Assembly: GCA_964451255.1 (NCBI GenBank)
Contig: CAYVHL010000003.1
Coordinates: forward strand, 62,001 to 126,000
Direction: 5' to 3'
DNA: 64,000 bases
From: JAHBTB01 sp964451255
GTDB taxonomy: Bacteria; Armatimonadota; Fimbriimonadia; Fimbriimonadales; Fimbriimonadaceae
In this document: in pieces, positions 24,901 to 33,270 of the stretch
Layout of the letters: each line of letters opens with the position of its first letter
Position numbering within the stretch: position 1 is the first letter of the stretch
Notes under the pieces: generated by a model
The model's input: the letters and a program-made list of their open reading frames with translations, nothing else
Told to the model about the DNA's origin: nothing
Database searches by the model: none
Program-made: the position numbers and the translations under genes

Positions 24901-25335
24901 ATGGGAATGATGCAGGAGTTCCGTGAGTTTGCCGTCAAGGGGAGCGTCATTGACCTCGCCGTCTGTGTGATCATCGGCGCCGCCTTTGGCAAGATCGTCG
25001 ATTCGCTTGTGAAGGACGTGATCATGCCGCCCATCAGCCTGGTCTTTGGCAAGGTGGACTTCCAAAACATGTACGTCTTGCTCTCGACCGACAAAGGCTC
25101 GAACTTTGCATCGCTGGCCGACGCCCAGAAGGCCGGCGCACCCGTTATCGCATATGGCCAGTTCATCAACACCATCATCAGCTTCCTGATCCTTGCCGTC
25201 ATTGTGTTCTTCATGGTGAAGGCGATCAACTCAGCCAAGAGGAAGGAAGAAGAGGCCCCGGCGGCCCCGCCTGAGCCGACTGAGACCGAGAAGCTACTGA
25301 CCGAGATCCGCGACCTGCTCAAGAAGTTGGGCTAG
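24901..25335 (+). CDS. mscL: Large-conductance mechanosensitive channel
   Basis: A 144-residue inner-membrane channel that opens under membrane tension to release solutes during osmotic downshock. The N-terminal amphipathic helix and first span read EFREFAVKGSVIDLAVCVII, the pore-lining GAAFGKIVDSLVKDVIMPP follows, and a second span lies in FINTIISFLILAVIVFFMVK. A cytoplasmic helical tail (TEKLLTEIRDLLKKLG) ends the protein. Start codons at 24901, 24907 and 24910 are all possible; the family consensus favours the later two. The periplasmic loop is somewhat long. Its stop overlaps the end of argH on the other strand by four bases. Confidence 0.97.
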   Translation: MGMMQEFREFAVKGSVIDLAVCVIIGAAFGKIVDSLVKDVIMPPISLVFGKVDFQNMYVLLSTDKGSNFASLADAQKAGAPVIAYGQFINTIISFLILAVIVFFMVKAINSAKRKEEEAPAAPPEPTETEKLLTEIRDLLKKLG

Positions 25336-26528
25336 CCACCTTGGTCTAGGCGGGCCGCGACGGCACGGTAGGCGTCGCGGAAACTGATCCCCGTCTCCGC
25401 GACCAGGCGATATGCCTCTTCCGTGCAGTTGAGCGAGGGATCCATCGCGGCCAGACATCGCTCCCCGTCGAACTCCAACGCCGAGATGGCGGTCGCCATG
25501 ACCGCGACGCACGCCTCCGTCCGGTCGATCAGCCGGAACAAAGGGGCCTTGATGAGTTGTAGGTCGCGATGGTAACCAGAAGTCATCTTCGCCGTGACGG
25601 CGAGGATGGCGACGAGGTCGCCCTGGGCTTGGGCACTGTGTCCCCGGACGAGTTCGAAGACGTCGGGGTTCCGCTTCTGGGGCATGATCGACGATCCGGT
25701 CGTGAACTCGTTGGGCAACCTGACAAACCCGAACTCCTTGCTGTTGTAGAGACAAAGGTCGGCGGCGAGCCGACCGAGATCCTGGAGCAACAAGGCGCAC
25801 TGGAAAGCAAACTCGGCTTCTGCCTTGCCTCGGGAAAGCTGGACGGCCGTGACCGGGAGGTGGACGTTCTCAAAACCGAGCTCCGCCGTGGTCGCGCTCC
25901 TGTCCAGCGTCAGACCTGGCGTGCCATAGCCAGCAGCACTGCCCAGGGGGTTCTTTTCTATCCGCTTCAGCGCAAGTTTGAGCATCTCTGCGTCATCGGC
26001 TAACTCGGCGGCGAAGCCCTCAGCCCACAATCCGACCGAGCTCGGCATCGCGCGTTGCATGTGGGTGTAGCCAGGGATAGGGATGTGGCCCTGTGAGTCC
26101 ATCAGCTTGACAAGCGCCTTGGCGCAGCCGATCGCAACAAGATGGAGCTCGTTGGCTTTGTCACGAAGGTACAGCCGTAGCGCCGCCAAGACTTGGTCGT
26201 TGCGCGACCTGCCCAGGTGGATCCTTCCCCCCAAGTCACCGAGCGCCTCGACCAGCCGGTTCTCGATGGCGGTGTGGCAGTCCTCCTCCTCCAATGTGAT
26301 CGTCCAGTCCCCTGCCTGGTGAGCGGCCAAAATCTCGTCCAGCGCCTTGTCCAGGCGGGCTCCGTCCTCCTGATTCAAGTAGCCCTGTTTGACGAGCATA
26401 TGGGCGTGTGCCTTCGACGCAACGACGTCATAGGACACGAGGCGACCGTCGAGAAGATGGTCGTCACCCACGGTGAACGCCAACACCGCTTGATTGAGCG
26501 GCAACCCCTTGTCCCAAAGCCTAGCCAT
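25332..26528 (-). CDS. argH: Argininosuccinate lyase
   Basis: This enzyme cleaves argininosuccinate to arginine and fumarate, the last step of arginine synthesis. It is a fumarase/aspartase-superfamily protein of 398 residues. It has HLGRSRNDQVLAALRL, PGYTHMQRAMP and the signature loop GSSIMPQKRNPDVFEL, which carries the catalytic Ser. It is the last gene of the arginine operon. The ATG at 26528 overlaps the stop of the deacetylase gene by eight bases; the longer reading to 26567 lies inside that gene. Confidence 0.97.
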   Translation of the reverse strand: MARLWDKGLPLNQAVLAFTVGDDHLLDGRLVSYDVVASKAHAHMLVKQGYLNQEDGARLDKALDEILAAHQAGDWTITLEEEDCHTAIENRLVEALGDLGGRIHLGRSRNDQVLAALRLYLRDKANELHLVAIGCAKALVKLMDSQGHIPIPGYTHMQRAMPSSVGLWAEGFAAELADDAEMLKLALKRIEKNPLGSAAGYGTPGLTLDRSATTAELGFENVHLPVTAVQLSRGKAEAEFAFQCALLLQDLGRLAADLCLYNSKEFGFVRLPNEFTTGSSIMPQKRNPDVFELVRGHSAQAQGDLVAILAVTAKMTSGYHRDLQLIKAPLFRLIDRTEACVAVMATAISALEFDGERCLAAMDPSLNCTEEAYRLVAETGISFRDAYRAVAARLDQGG

Positions 26529-27582
26529 ATTTCGCAAACACCTCCACCAATCGGTTATAAAAAGCAAACCCGTCGGTCAGTTCTCGCTCAGTTACAAATT
26601 CATCGGCGGTGTGTGACCTACTTGTGTCGCCGGGCCCGCACTTGACCGCCGGCCAACCGGAGAAGAAGACTTGGTCGCTCATCGTGCGGCTACCAAAGGT
26701 TGCGCCGCCTCCCGCCTCCCTAGCCGCCGCTATGATCTTCGCGTCCCCCGGACATTCAAACGGTTGGAGACGGACCGACCGGGTTTGGGCTTCGCCCTTG
26801 ACCCTGTCCTGCACAAGTCGGACGATCTCTTCGTGCGACAGGCCTGGAACGCTCCGGACGTCGAGCACACAGCGAGCTTCGTCGGACACCTGGTTACGGG
26901 CCTTGGCGGCGCTCATGACCGTCGGCTGAAGGGTCGAACTTCCCAGTTGCGGGTGAGGCGGCCCAAGGTCGATCCCCTGGAGGGCGACCAGGTCTTCCGC
27001 CAATCCCCAAATGGGGTTGACCGCGCCGAGTTCCGTCGCGTTGGCGGCGTGGCACGCTTGGCCCTTGGCCACGAGATCGATGACTAGCATCCCCTTCTGC
27101 GATGTCCCGACGGCTAGATCCGTCGGCTCGCCCACGACGATCCCGGCCGGCCTATACCCCTGATCCAGCAACTTCGGCCAAACAATCTCTGTGCCCGCCC
27201 CGCCTGTCTCCTCTTCTTGCACCAAGGTCAATGTCAACTCGCACGGCCCGCCGTTTTTCACCACTTGGTCAAATGCCGCCATCATACATGCGACGGAGGC
27301 TTTGGCGTCGTTCGCTCCCAGGCCGACGATGCGGTCGCCCATGCGCCTCACTTTCCAAGGGTCGTCTGTCCAAGAATCGGTAGGCGGGACGGTGTCCAGG
27401 TGGGTGTTGAACAGAAGCGGAGGCCCCGACCCTGCCCGAGCCACGACGTTGTCGCCCCAGCGCTCGACGTCCGCGCCGGTCTCCCGGAGCATCCCTTCGA
27501 CAATGTCGGCGACCTCGGCCTCCTGATGGGAGACAGACCGGGTCTCGACCAGCCGTCGGTGCAGTTCGAGCAGGGGAAGCAT
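26521..27582 (-). CDS. argE: M20-family deacylase, probably N-acylcitrulline deacetylase
   Basis: A 353-residue dinuclear-zinc peptidase/deacylase. Metal ligands and catalytic residues are in order: NTHLDTVPP, GLGANDAKAS, LVQEEETGGAG, VVGEPTD and the late SRSHTADEF. In most bacteria the M20 enzyme of arginine operons is ArgE, acting on N-acetylornithine. Here the neighbouring carbamoyltransferase is of the N-acylornithine type, so I infer that it removes the acyl group from N-acylcitrulline, as in Xanthomonas. The ATG at 27582 shares a base with the argB stop, which sets the start. LysK or ArgE proper cannot be excluded by sequence alone. Confidence 0.85.
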   Translation of the reverse strand: MLPLLELHRRLVETRSVSHQEAEVADIVEGMLRETGADVERWGDNVVARAGSGPPLLFNTHLDTVPPTDSWTDDPWKVRRMGDRIVGLGANDAKASVACMMAAFDQVVKNGGPCELTLTLVQEEETGGAGTEIVWPKLLDQGYRPAGIVVGEPTDLAVGTSQKGMLVIDLVAKGQACHAANATELGAVNPIWGLAEDLVALQGIDLGPPHPQLGSSTLQPTVMSAAKARNQVSDEARCVLDVRSVPGLSHEEIVRLVQDRVKGEAQTRSVRLQPFECPGDAKIIAAAREAGGGATFGSRTMSDQVFFSGWPAVKCGPGDTSRSHTADEFVTERELTDGFAFYNRLVEVFAKYG

Positions 27583-28487
27583 CAAGTCTCCACGGGCGGC
27601 AAGGACTCGACGCTCCTGACGAGCATCGTTCCGCAACCCTCGTTTGTGAAAACCTCTGTCAACAAGGCGTCAGCAGATCCATGCCCGATGACGTGGACCC
27701 TGTCCACCCCGCCTTCCAACGCACGTCGGATCGAGGCAGCCTTCGGCCCCATGCCGGAGGTTAGGGCACCAGAGGCCTCAAGGTCTTGCAGACCGGCGAG
27801 GTCGGTGTAACTGACCAGTGAGGACGGATCGGCAGGGTCGCGCAAGACGCCCGGCGCCCCTGTCATGAAAACAAGCTTGTCGGCCCACAGAGCGACCGCC
27901 AACTCAGAGGCGACTGTGTCGGCGTTCACGTTCAGGGGAGCACCCAGTTCGTCCGCACAAAGCGGGCTCACGACCGGCATGAGACCGGCGGCGAGCAGGG
28001 TGGTCAGGATGCCGGGGTCGACCTTGACGACATCGCCGACCTGGCCGTAATCGACCGTCCCACCGCCCTTCTGCTTCCTGGCGTGCCGTTTCTTGGCGAG
28101 AACAAGGTTCCCGTCCATTCCGGAGACTCCCACGGCAGAAAGCCCGGCCTCTCGACAAACAGACAGTATCTCCCCCCGCACCGTGCCGTTGAGTGCGAAG
28201 ACAAGCGCCTCCAGCATCCCAGGGTCGGTCACCCGCCTGCCTTCGACAAAGACACTTTCGTGGCCAAGTCGCCGCCCTAAGTCGGTCGCTTGTGGCCCAC
28301 CGCCGTGCACGAGCACGATCTTGATGCCTAGTTGTACGAGCAGGGACAGCTGGCGTAGGACGTTGAAGGTCGACTCGCGGGCCAAGAACGCCTCGCCGCC
28401 TACCTTGACGACAAACGTCTTCCCCTGGTACAGACGCAAGTACGGCGTGGCCTCCAACAAGGCCTTCATGGTCTGGTTCGTGGGCAT
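27582..28487 (-). CDS. argB: Acetylglutamate kinase
   Basis: A 301-residue amino acid kinase that phosphorylates N-acetylglutamate, the second step of arginine synthesis. It has FVVKVGGEAF, the GGGPQATDLGRRLG substrate loop, GVSGMDGNLVLAKK, and the nucleotide-binding LNVNADTVASELAVALWADK and LTSGMGPKAASIRRALEGGV. I chose the ATG at 28487, two bases after the carbamoyltransferase stop; the upstream open frame is antisense-like sequence of that gene. This step is often feedback-inhibited by arginine; the N-terminal extension of the inhibited type is short here. Confidence 0.95.
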   Translation of the reverse strand: MPTNQTMKALLEATPYLRLYQGKTFVVKVGGEAFLARESTFNVLRQLSLLVQLGIKIVLVHGGGPQATDLGRRLGHESVFVEGRRVTDPGMLEALVFALNGTVRGEILSVCREAGLSAVGVSGMDGNLVLAKKRHARKQKGGGTVDYGQVGDVVKVDPGILTTLLAAGLMPVVSPLCADELGAPLNVNADTVASELAVALWADKLVFMTGAPGVLRDPADPSSLVSYTDLAGLQDLEASGALTSGMGPKAASIRRALEGGVDRVHVIGHGSADALLTEVFTNEGCGTMLVRSVESLPPVET

Positions 28488-28489
28488 GG

Positions 28490-29494
28490 TCAGAGGTTCT
28501 CCGTGGCCAGGGCGGCGAGGACGGCTTTCTGGACGTGCAGGCGGTTTCCAGCCTGCTGGACGACCACGCTTCTCGGGCCGTCGAGCACTTGGTCCGTCAC
28601 TTTGACGTTGCGGCGGACGGGGAGGCAGTGCATAAATCTGGCATCGGGCCGGGCGTTCGCGAACCAAGGCTCGTCGACGGTCCAGTCGACGAACCCAGAA
28701 CGCAACTCGTCGTCCTTCTCCGGCTGGCCATAGAGCTGGGCTGAGGCCCATGACTTGCAGTAGAGGACATGGGCGCCCTCCATAGCCGCGTCCCGGTCGG
28801 ACGTCTCCGTCACGGTGCCACCGCCCGCATGCGCGGCCTCCTCGATGCGACGACGCCCTTGCTCTGGGAGGGCGTAAGGTTCAGGCCTTAGGATCTGGAC
28901 GTCCATGCCCCGGCGGGCGGCCATGCTCGCGACGGCAAGCGGAACCGCGTAAGCCAGCGCCTTAGGGTGGTAAGCCCAGCTCAAGACAAAGCGTCCGCTC
29001 CTTGGAACGGTGAGGTCGTCGAGCGTCTTCCAGTCCGCGAGCGCCTGGCACGGGTGGTCGGAGGCTGACTCCATGTTGACCATTGGCACCGTAGTAGAAG
29101 CGGCGATCTTCGAGAAAAGAGTCTCGCCCAGGTCGTCATCCAAGTTCTTCCCGGCGGCAAAGCAACGCACAGCAAGGATGTCGCAGTACTGGCTGAGCAC
29201 AGGAAACGCCTCCTTGATGTGCTCTTGGGCCGCGCCGTCCATGCGCGTGCCGTCTCGGGTCTCGAGTTGCCAGGAACCCGCCCCCGGTTGGATGACGAAG
29301 CTCGTCCCGCCCAAGTGGGCGACACCCGTCTGGAACGAGGCAAGCGTACGGAGGGACGGGTTCATGAAGACGAGCCCGACCACCTTGTCCTTGAGGGCCT
29401 TCACCGTGCGGTCGTGCTGCAACCGTGACGCCGTGTCGAGAAGGAACTTGATCTCGGCATCGCCCAAGGTGTCGAGCCGGAGGAAGTCCTTCAT
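28490..29494 (-). CDS. argF': N-acylornithine carbamoyltransferase (ArgF'-type)
   Basis: A 334-residue transcarbamylase that converts an N-acylated ornithine to N-acylcitrulline. It differs from ordinary ornithine carbamoyltransferase in having MDGAAQEHIKEAF near residue 90, WAYHPKALAYAVP, and CLPVRRNVKVTDQVLDGP followed by NRLHVQKAVLAAL. These blocks match the acetylornithine and succinylornithine enzymes. The carbamoyl-phosphate loop reads NPSLRTLAS, with Leu51 where Arg is usual. Residue 90, which separates acetyl- (Glu) from succinyl-specific (Pro) enzymes as I remember them, is Gln here, so the acyl group is uncertain. HPCQ is present. Confidence 0.88.
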   Translation of the reverse strand: MKDFLRLDTLGDAEIKFLLDTASRLQHDRTVKALKDKVVGLVFMNPSLRTLASFQTGVAHLGGTSFVIQPGAGSWQLETRDGTRMDGAAQEHIKEAFPVLSQYCDILAVRCFAAGKNLDDDLGETLFSKIAASTTVPMVNMESASDHPCQALADWKTLDDLTVPRSGRFVLSWAYHPKALAYAVPLAVASMAARRGMDVQILRPEPYALPEQGRRRIEEAAHAGGGTVTETSDRDAAMEGAHVLYCKSWASAQLYGQPEKDDELRSGFVDWTVDEPWFANARPDARFMHCLPVRRNVKVTDQVLDGPRSVVVQQAGNRLHVQKAVLAALATENL

Positions 29495-29534
29495 CGCTTC
29501 CCAGCCCCCATGTCCGGTCCACGGAGAGCCCTGG

Positions 29535-30542
29535 TCAGTGCCATCCGACCCCCAGGTTCATAAGCCCGGTCTCCTGCGGGAGGCCGAACAACCGGTTCAT
29601 CCACTGGACGCCGCCGCCAGCGGCCCCCTTAGTCAGGTTGTCGACAACCGATGTCACGACGACCCGGCCGGACTCGACGGCGACGCCGATGTGGCAGCGG
29701 TTCGTCCCGACGACCTCCTTGACGCTCGGCAACCGCCCGGAGACGGAGACGAACGGTGTGCCCGCATAGAACTGTCGGAACGCCTCCACCAAGCCTTGGG
29801 CGTCAACGTCGCTGGAGAGCCGGGCAGTGAGGGTCATGTGGATGCCCCGTGCGAAGGGCCCCGAGTGAGGAAGGAAGACAAACTCGTCTACCGTCCCGAG
29901 GCGACCCAGGAGCATCGACATCTCGCGACCGTGGCGGTGTCGGACCGGCTCGTAGGCCCACATTCCGCTGTTCCTGTCGGGATGGTGGGTGCCGGGCTTC
30001 GGCGTCCGACCGCTTCCGGTGCTACCGGTGACGCCGTTGGCCACGATCGGGCCTGTGATCCACCTACCTGCGACAAGCGGGGCCGCACCCAATGTCGCCG
30101 CAGTCGTGAAGCAACCCGGTTCGGCGATATGGCAGTCGGGCGTCGTGTCCTCCAGATCCGGCAGTCCGCAGAAGAACCCGGAGTCGCCGTCGGCAAATCG
30201 GTGGTCTGTGGACAGGTCGACAACCTTTGCCTTGGTGCCCGCGGCCGCCGCCGCTTCCAACAGGCACGAAATCTTTTCGGCGGAGGCGCCATGCGGCAGG
30301 GCCGAAAACACCGCGCACGAATCGACCGTGTCTAGGAATCGCAAAGCGTCGTCAAAGGACACCAGGGCCATGTCGCCGACCGCCCCCGTCAAGTGAGGAA
30401 AAGCCTCATCCACCCGCTGTCCGGGGGCAGACTCAGAGACCGCCGCCGCGACCTCGAACCCCGGATGTCCAGCGAGCAGTCGCATGAGTTCACCGGCCAC
30501 GTAACCCGTGCCCCCTAACACCACGGTGGCGACGCTAGGCAT
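29535..30542 (-). CDS. argC: N-acetyl-gamma-glutamyl-phosphate reductase
   Basis: A 335-residue NADPH-dependent dehydrogenase that reduces N-acetylglutamyl phosphate to the semialdehyde. It has the nucleotide-binding GGTGYVAGELMRLL, catalytic Cys in EPGCFTTAATLG, a GRTPKPGTHHPDRN segment with substrate-binding His residues, and the closing DNLTKGAAGGGVQW. Its start overlaps the P-loop gene by eight bases. A 41-base gap separates it from argF', the widest within the operon. Confidence 0.95.
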   Translation of the reverse strand: MPSVATVVLGGTGYVAGELMRLLAGHPGFEVAAAVSESAPGQRVDEAFPHLTGAVGDMALVSFDDALRFLDTVDSCAVFSALPHGASAEKISCLLEAAAAAGTKAKVVDLSTDHRFADGDSGFFCGLPDLEDTTPDCHIAEPGCFTTAATLGAAPLVAGRWITGPIVANGVTGSTGSGRTPKPGTHHPDRNSGMWAYEPVRHRHGREMSMLLGRLGTVDEFVFLPHSGPFARGIHMTLTARLSSDVDAQGLVEAFRQFYAGTPFVSVSGRLPSVKEVVGTNRCHIGVAVESGRVVVTSVVDNLTKGAAGGGVQWMNRLFGLPQETGLMNLGVGWH

Positions 30543-31590
30543 GTTCCAACCCCAGCTTTTCCATCACGGCCTTGGCCAGGGACCCGGACGAAGAACGAGC
30601 GTTATGGCCTGGCAGCCCGGTCTCACGGCGCAAGCCCTCGACCCCGGCGTCATTGTCGGTGCACGGCCCGGTGACGACTGTCGTCTCCAGGTTGTAGGTG
30701 TCGGTCAGCAACCTCCAAGCCCCCCAGGCGCCCACCGGGTCGTTCGCGGCCAAGACCACGGCCCCAATCCGGTTGGCGAGCCCTGCGTCAGACAGGATGG
30801 ATTGAACCCCATAGTCGCCCATCAACCCGTCGCCGAGTTCTAGCACGATGACGTCGGGCGACTTCTCGCCCAATCGGTTAAGGATCGTCTTCGTCAGGGC
30901 AGCCGCGTTCCTTTCCGAGGTGGTCACCACGCCGCAATCCGTGAACGAGAGAATGTCGCTCGCCCCGGCGTCCATCATGGCGAGTACGTCGCGTCGCAAA
31001 CTGACCCCGGTGGTCTTCCCTGCCGCCACTTTGAGGCCGGAGTGCGTGAACCGCTGGACCAGGGCGATCGCCGCCTCCGTCTTGCCCGAGTTCATACAGG
31101 TGCCGACGACCACCACCACCGGTGGGCCGTCGGCGGCGACCTCGTCATCCAGGGCGATGGCCGAGTTCATGATGTTGGCCGGCACGCCGACGCGGCTACC
31201 GAGGTAGGGGAACTCCAAGACCTGCCCGAGGACCTCACATTCGAACGGCGTGCCTACCAATGGCGACCACGACGTGCAGACACCGATCACCCCGCCCATG
31301 TTGAGCAGGTTCACTGTCTCGCCGGTCTTGAGTTTTTCAGGGACGTGGCCCGCATAGCCGCCCAGCGCCCGCCGGTGGCCTAGGGCGCCGGCCACGATGT
31401 CTCCCTCTTTCACCGCTGAGAACCTTCCGGTTGTCAGTTCCAAGGTGTTGTAGACCGTCTTCGAGTTCAAGACGCGAACAGCCAGCACGTCGCCCTCATG
31501 GCACTGATACTCGTCGCTTAGGCGCACGTCCCGCCTCAGATCGCAGTTCATCGTCACCGAAGCGATCTTGTCCAGGACACAGGGCTTCAA
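30535..31590 (-). CDS. P-loop NTPase-like protein in the arginine operon
   Basis: A 351-residue protein between argG and argC. The N-terminal 130 residues look like beta-rich sequence (VLAVRVLNSKTVYNTLELTT). The C-terminal half has a Walker A loop GTCMNSGKTEAA, then AGKTTGVSLRRD, and VIVLELGDGLMGDYG where Walker B would be: the order of the dethiobiotin-synthetase/MobB class of P-loop proteins. I chose TTG at 31590 because it overlaps the argG stop as TTGA and gives an uninterrupted conserved-looking N-terminus; ATG 31551 is the alternative. Tight packing in the operon implies an arginine-related task. I cannot name the reaction. Confidence 0.75.
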   Translation of the reverse strand: MKPCVLDKIASVTMNCDLRRDVRLSDEYQCHEGDVLAVRVLNSKTVYNTLELTTGRFSAVKEGDIVAGALGHRRALGGYAGHVPEKLKTGETVNLLNMGGVIGVCTSWSPLVGTPFECEVLGQVLEFPYLGSRVGVPANIMNSAIALDDEVAADGPPVVVVVGTCMNSGKTEAAIALVQRFTHSGLKVAAGKTTGVSLRRDVLAMMDAGASDILSFTDCGVVTTSERNAAALTKTILNRLGEKSPDVIVLELGDGLMGDYGVQSILSDAGLANRIGAVVLAANDPVGAWGAWRLLTDTYNLETTVVTGPCTDNDAGVEGLRRETGLPGHNARSSSGSLAKAVMEKLGLEHA

Positions 31591-32786
31591 CTCGTTCTCC
31601 CCGCCCGGGCGTGCAAGACACTGGGGAGACCGACGATCGTGCAGAAGCCTTGGGCGTCGCGCGGCTCCCATTCGCCGACCGCCTCCCCATAGACCGCGCG
31701 GGAAGCGGCGTGCAGGGAGTGGGGGGAAGTGACGCCCTCGACCATGAACGACCCGGTCCGGAGCACCAAGTGGACCTCGCCGGTCACGCGGTCTTGGCTG
31801 GAGTGCAGCAAAGCTTCGATGTCGCGGCAGGCCGGGTCGGGGAACTGCCCGGTGTGGACGTACTCGCCGTAGAGGGCCGAGACCTGGTCTTTCGCGACGA
31901 TCTGTCGGCTAGTCATGACCAGCTTCTCCAACTCCCTGTGGGCGGCGATCAACACAGTGGCCGCGGGCGCCTCGAACGCCACCCTGCCTTTGACACCGAG
32001 CACGGTCTCCCCAAGGTGGATGCCCCGCCCGATGCCGTGGCGCGCGGCAATCGCGTCGATCCGTTCGATCGCCTCCACGCTGTCCCCTCTCGTCCCGCCG
32101 ATCCCGTCGGGGCGACCCTTGTAGAAGTTGACCGACACCCTCTCTTCGGGGACCGGCCGGTCAAACGCCCCTCGAGTCCGTTGCCAGGCCGTCTCCGGGA
32201 TCGTCTGGTCGGTCGTCTTGGTCTCGTTGCCGCCGATCGTGACGCCCCACAGGCCGCTGTTGACGGAGTAATCGGCCCCGAAGGCAGGGACGGGCAGCCC
32301 GCGCTCCTTCAGATACGCGACTTGATCTGGCCTGCTGGGGGCGAGGTCGCGGATGGGCGCGATCGCCTTGACATCCGGCGCGTAGGCGCGGAGGGCGATG
32401 TCAAAGCGAACCTGGTCGTTCCCCGCAGCCGTGCAACCGTGTGCGACCGCCTTCGCCCCGACCTTCTCCGCCACACGGGCAGCCTCGCGGGCCTGCAGAG
32501 CGCGCTCGCTGCCGACGCAGAGAGGATAGGTGCCCCCACGGAGGACGTTTCCGGCGAGCAAGTAGCGGACAACCTCCTCGAAGTACATTTTGCGCGCGTC
32601 GACGTGGATGTGCTCCGACGCGCCGAGCGTCTTGCTTTGCGAGCTGAGCAACTCTGCCTCTTCAGCGCTGATCCCGCCGACGTCCACCGTCGCTGTCACG
32701 ACCTCGAACCCTTGTTCTGTCAACCAGGGGACGCACCAACTGGTGTCCAGACCGCCAGAAAACGCGAGCACAACCTTTTCAGCCAT
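31587..32786 (-). CDS. argG: Argininosuccinate synthase
   Basis: A 399-residue ATP-dependent ligase joining citrulline and aspartate. The N-terminal PP-loop reads VVLAFSGGLDTSW. AHGCTAAGNDQVRF and the citrulline/aspartate-contacting GGTRGDSVEAIERIDAI region follow. The ATG at 32786 overlaps the argR stop by eight bases; the open frame upstream lies inside argR and is not real. It is the first biosynthetic gene after the repressor, so it should respond fastest to arginine. Confidence 0.97.
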   Translation of the reverse strand: MAEKVVLAFSGGLDTSWCVPWLTEQGFEVVTATVDVGGISAEEAELLSSQSKTLGASEHIHVDARKMYFEEVVRYLLAGNVLRGGTYPLCVGSERALQAREAARVAEKVGAKAVAHGCTAAGNDQVRFDIALRAYAPDVKAIAPIRDLAPSRPDQVAYLKERGLPVPAFGADYSVNSGLWGVTIGGNETKTTDQTIPETAWQRTRGAFDRPVPEERVSVNFYKGRPDGIGGTRGDSVEAIERIDAIAARHGIGRGIHLGETVLGVKGRVAFEAPAATVLIAAHRELEKLVMTSRQIVAKDQVSALYGEYVHTGQFPDPACRDIEALLHSSQDRVTGEVHLVLRTGSFMVEGVTSPHSLHAASRAVYGEAVGEWEPRDAQGFCTIVGLPSVLHARAGRTS

Positions 32787-33213
32787 TGCTTTCCTCACCC
32801 AAGAACACCTTGACGAGACGTCGGGTGCTCGCCTCGCCGTCGGTCGCCACGAAGACCGTGTCGTCCCCAGCGAGCGTGCCCACGACGCCCTCGAAACCAC
32901 CCTCGTCGATCAATAGGCCGATGCGGGAGGCCGCACCGGTGGCCGTCTTGACCACGATCAGGTTAGGGCCGCTCTGCAGCGAGGCGACGAGACCGGCTGC
33001 GACAAGGCTGGACGTCGGCTGGACTTGGCCGACCACATACCGGCCCGACACTTTGGCCACGCCCAACTCATACAGATCACGCGAGACACTGCTCTGGGTG
33101 ACCTCGTGCCCCTCAGAGCGCAAGAGTTCGGCAAGCCGCTCTTGCGTGGAAACAGCGTTGTCGGCCAGCAGGCGACGGACCACATCGAGACGTTTCAAGC
33201 GTGTTGTGTCCAC
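32779..33213 (-). CDS. argR: Arginine repressor
   Basis: A 144-residue ArgR. The winged HTH includes EVTQSSVSRDLYELGVAK. The C-terminal hexamerisation and arginine-binding domain includes VVGTLAGDDTVFVATDG, with the two Asp residues that bind arginine. It starts at GTG about five bases after the predicted transcription start. With arginine bound it should repress this whole operon from two ARG boxes directly upstream, so it controls itself. Confidence 0.96.
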   Translation of the reverse strand: MDTTRLKRLDVVRRLLADNAVSTQERLAELLRSEGHEVTQSSVSRDLYELGVAKVSGRYVVGQVQPTSSLVAAGLVASLQSGPNLIVVKTATGAASRIGLLIDEGGFEGVVGTLAGDDTVFVATDGEASTRRLVKVFLGEESNG

Positions 33214-33218
33214 TCTAA

Positions 33219-33253
33219 TGCATTATTATGCGCATTCACGCATATTTTTGCAA
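33219..33253 (-). promoter_or_regulatory. Arginine operon promoter with two ARG boxes
   Basis: On the minus strand a -35 TTGCAA (33248-33253) and a -10 CATAAT (33225-33230) are 17 bases apart. Two ARG-box-like palindromes overlap them: TGCATTATTATGCG (33219-33232) and CGCATATTTTTGCA (33239-33252). These match TGMATWWWWATKCA at 13 and 12 of 14 positions. Their centres are 20 bases apart, close to the two-turn spacing of known paired ARG boxes. Confidence 0.75.
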
Positions 33254-33270
33254 ATGGGCCCAGTGGCCAG

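Noticed and set aside
28490..29494. Annotation as ordinary ornithine carbamoyltransferase
   Set aside because: The RRNVKVTD and NRLHVQKA blocks and the EHIKEAF region match the N-acylornithine enzymes rather than OTC.
31431..32813. Long plus-strand frame opposite argG
   Set aside because: Antisense shadow; argG is unmistakable on the other strand.
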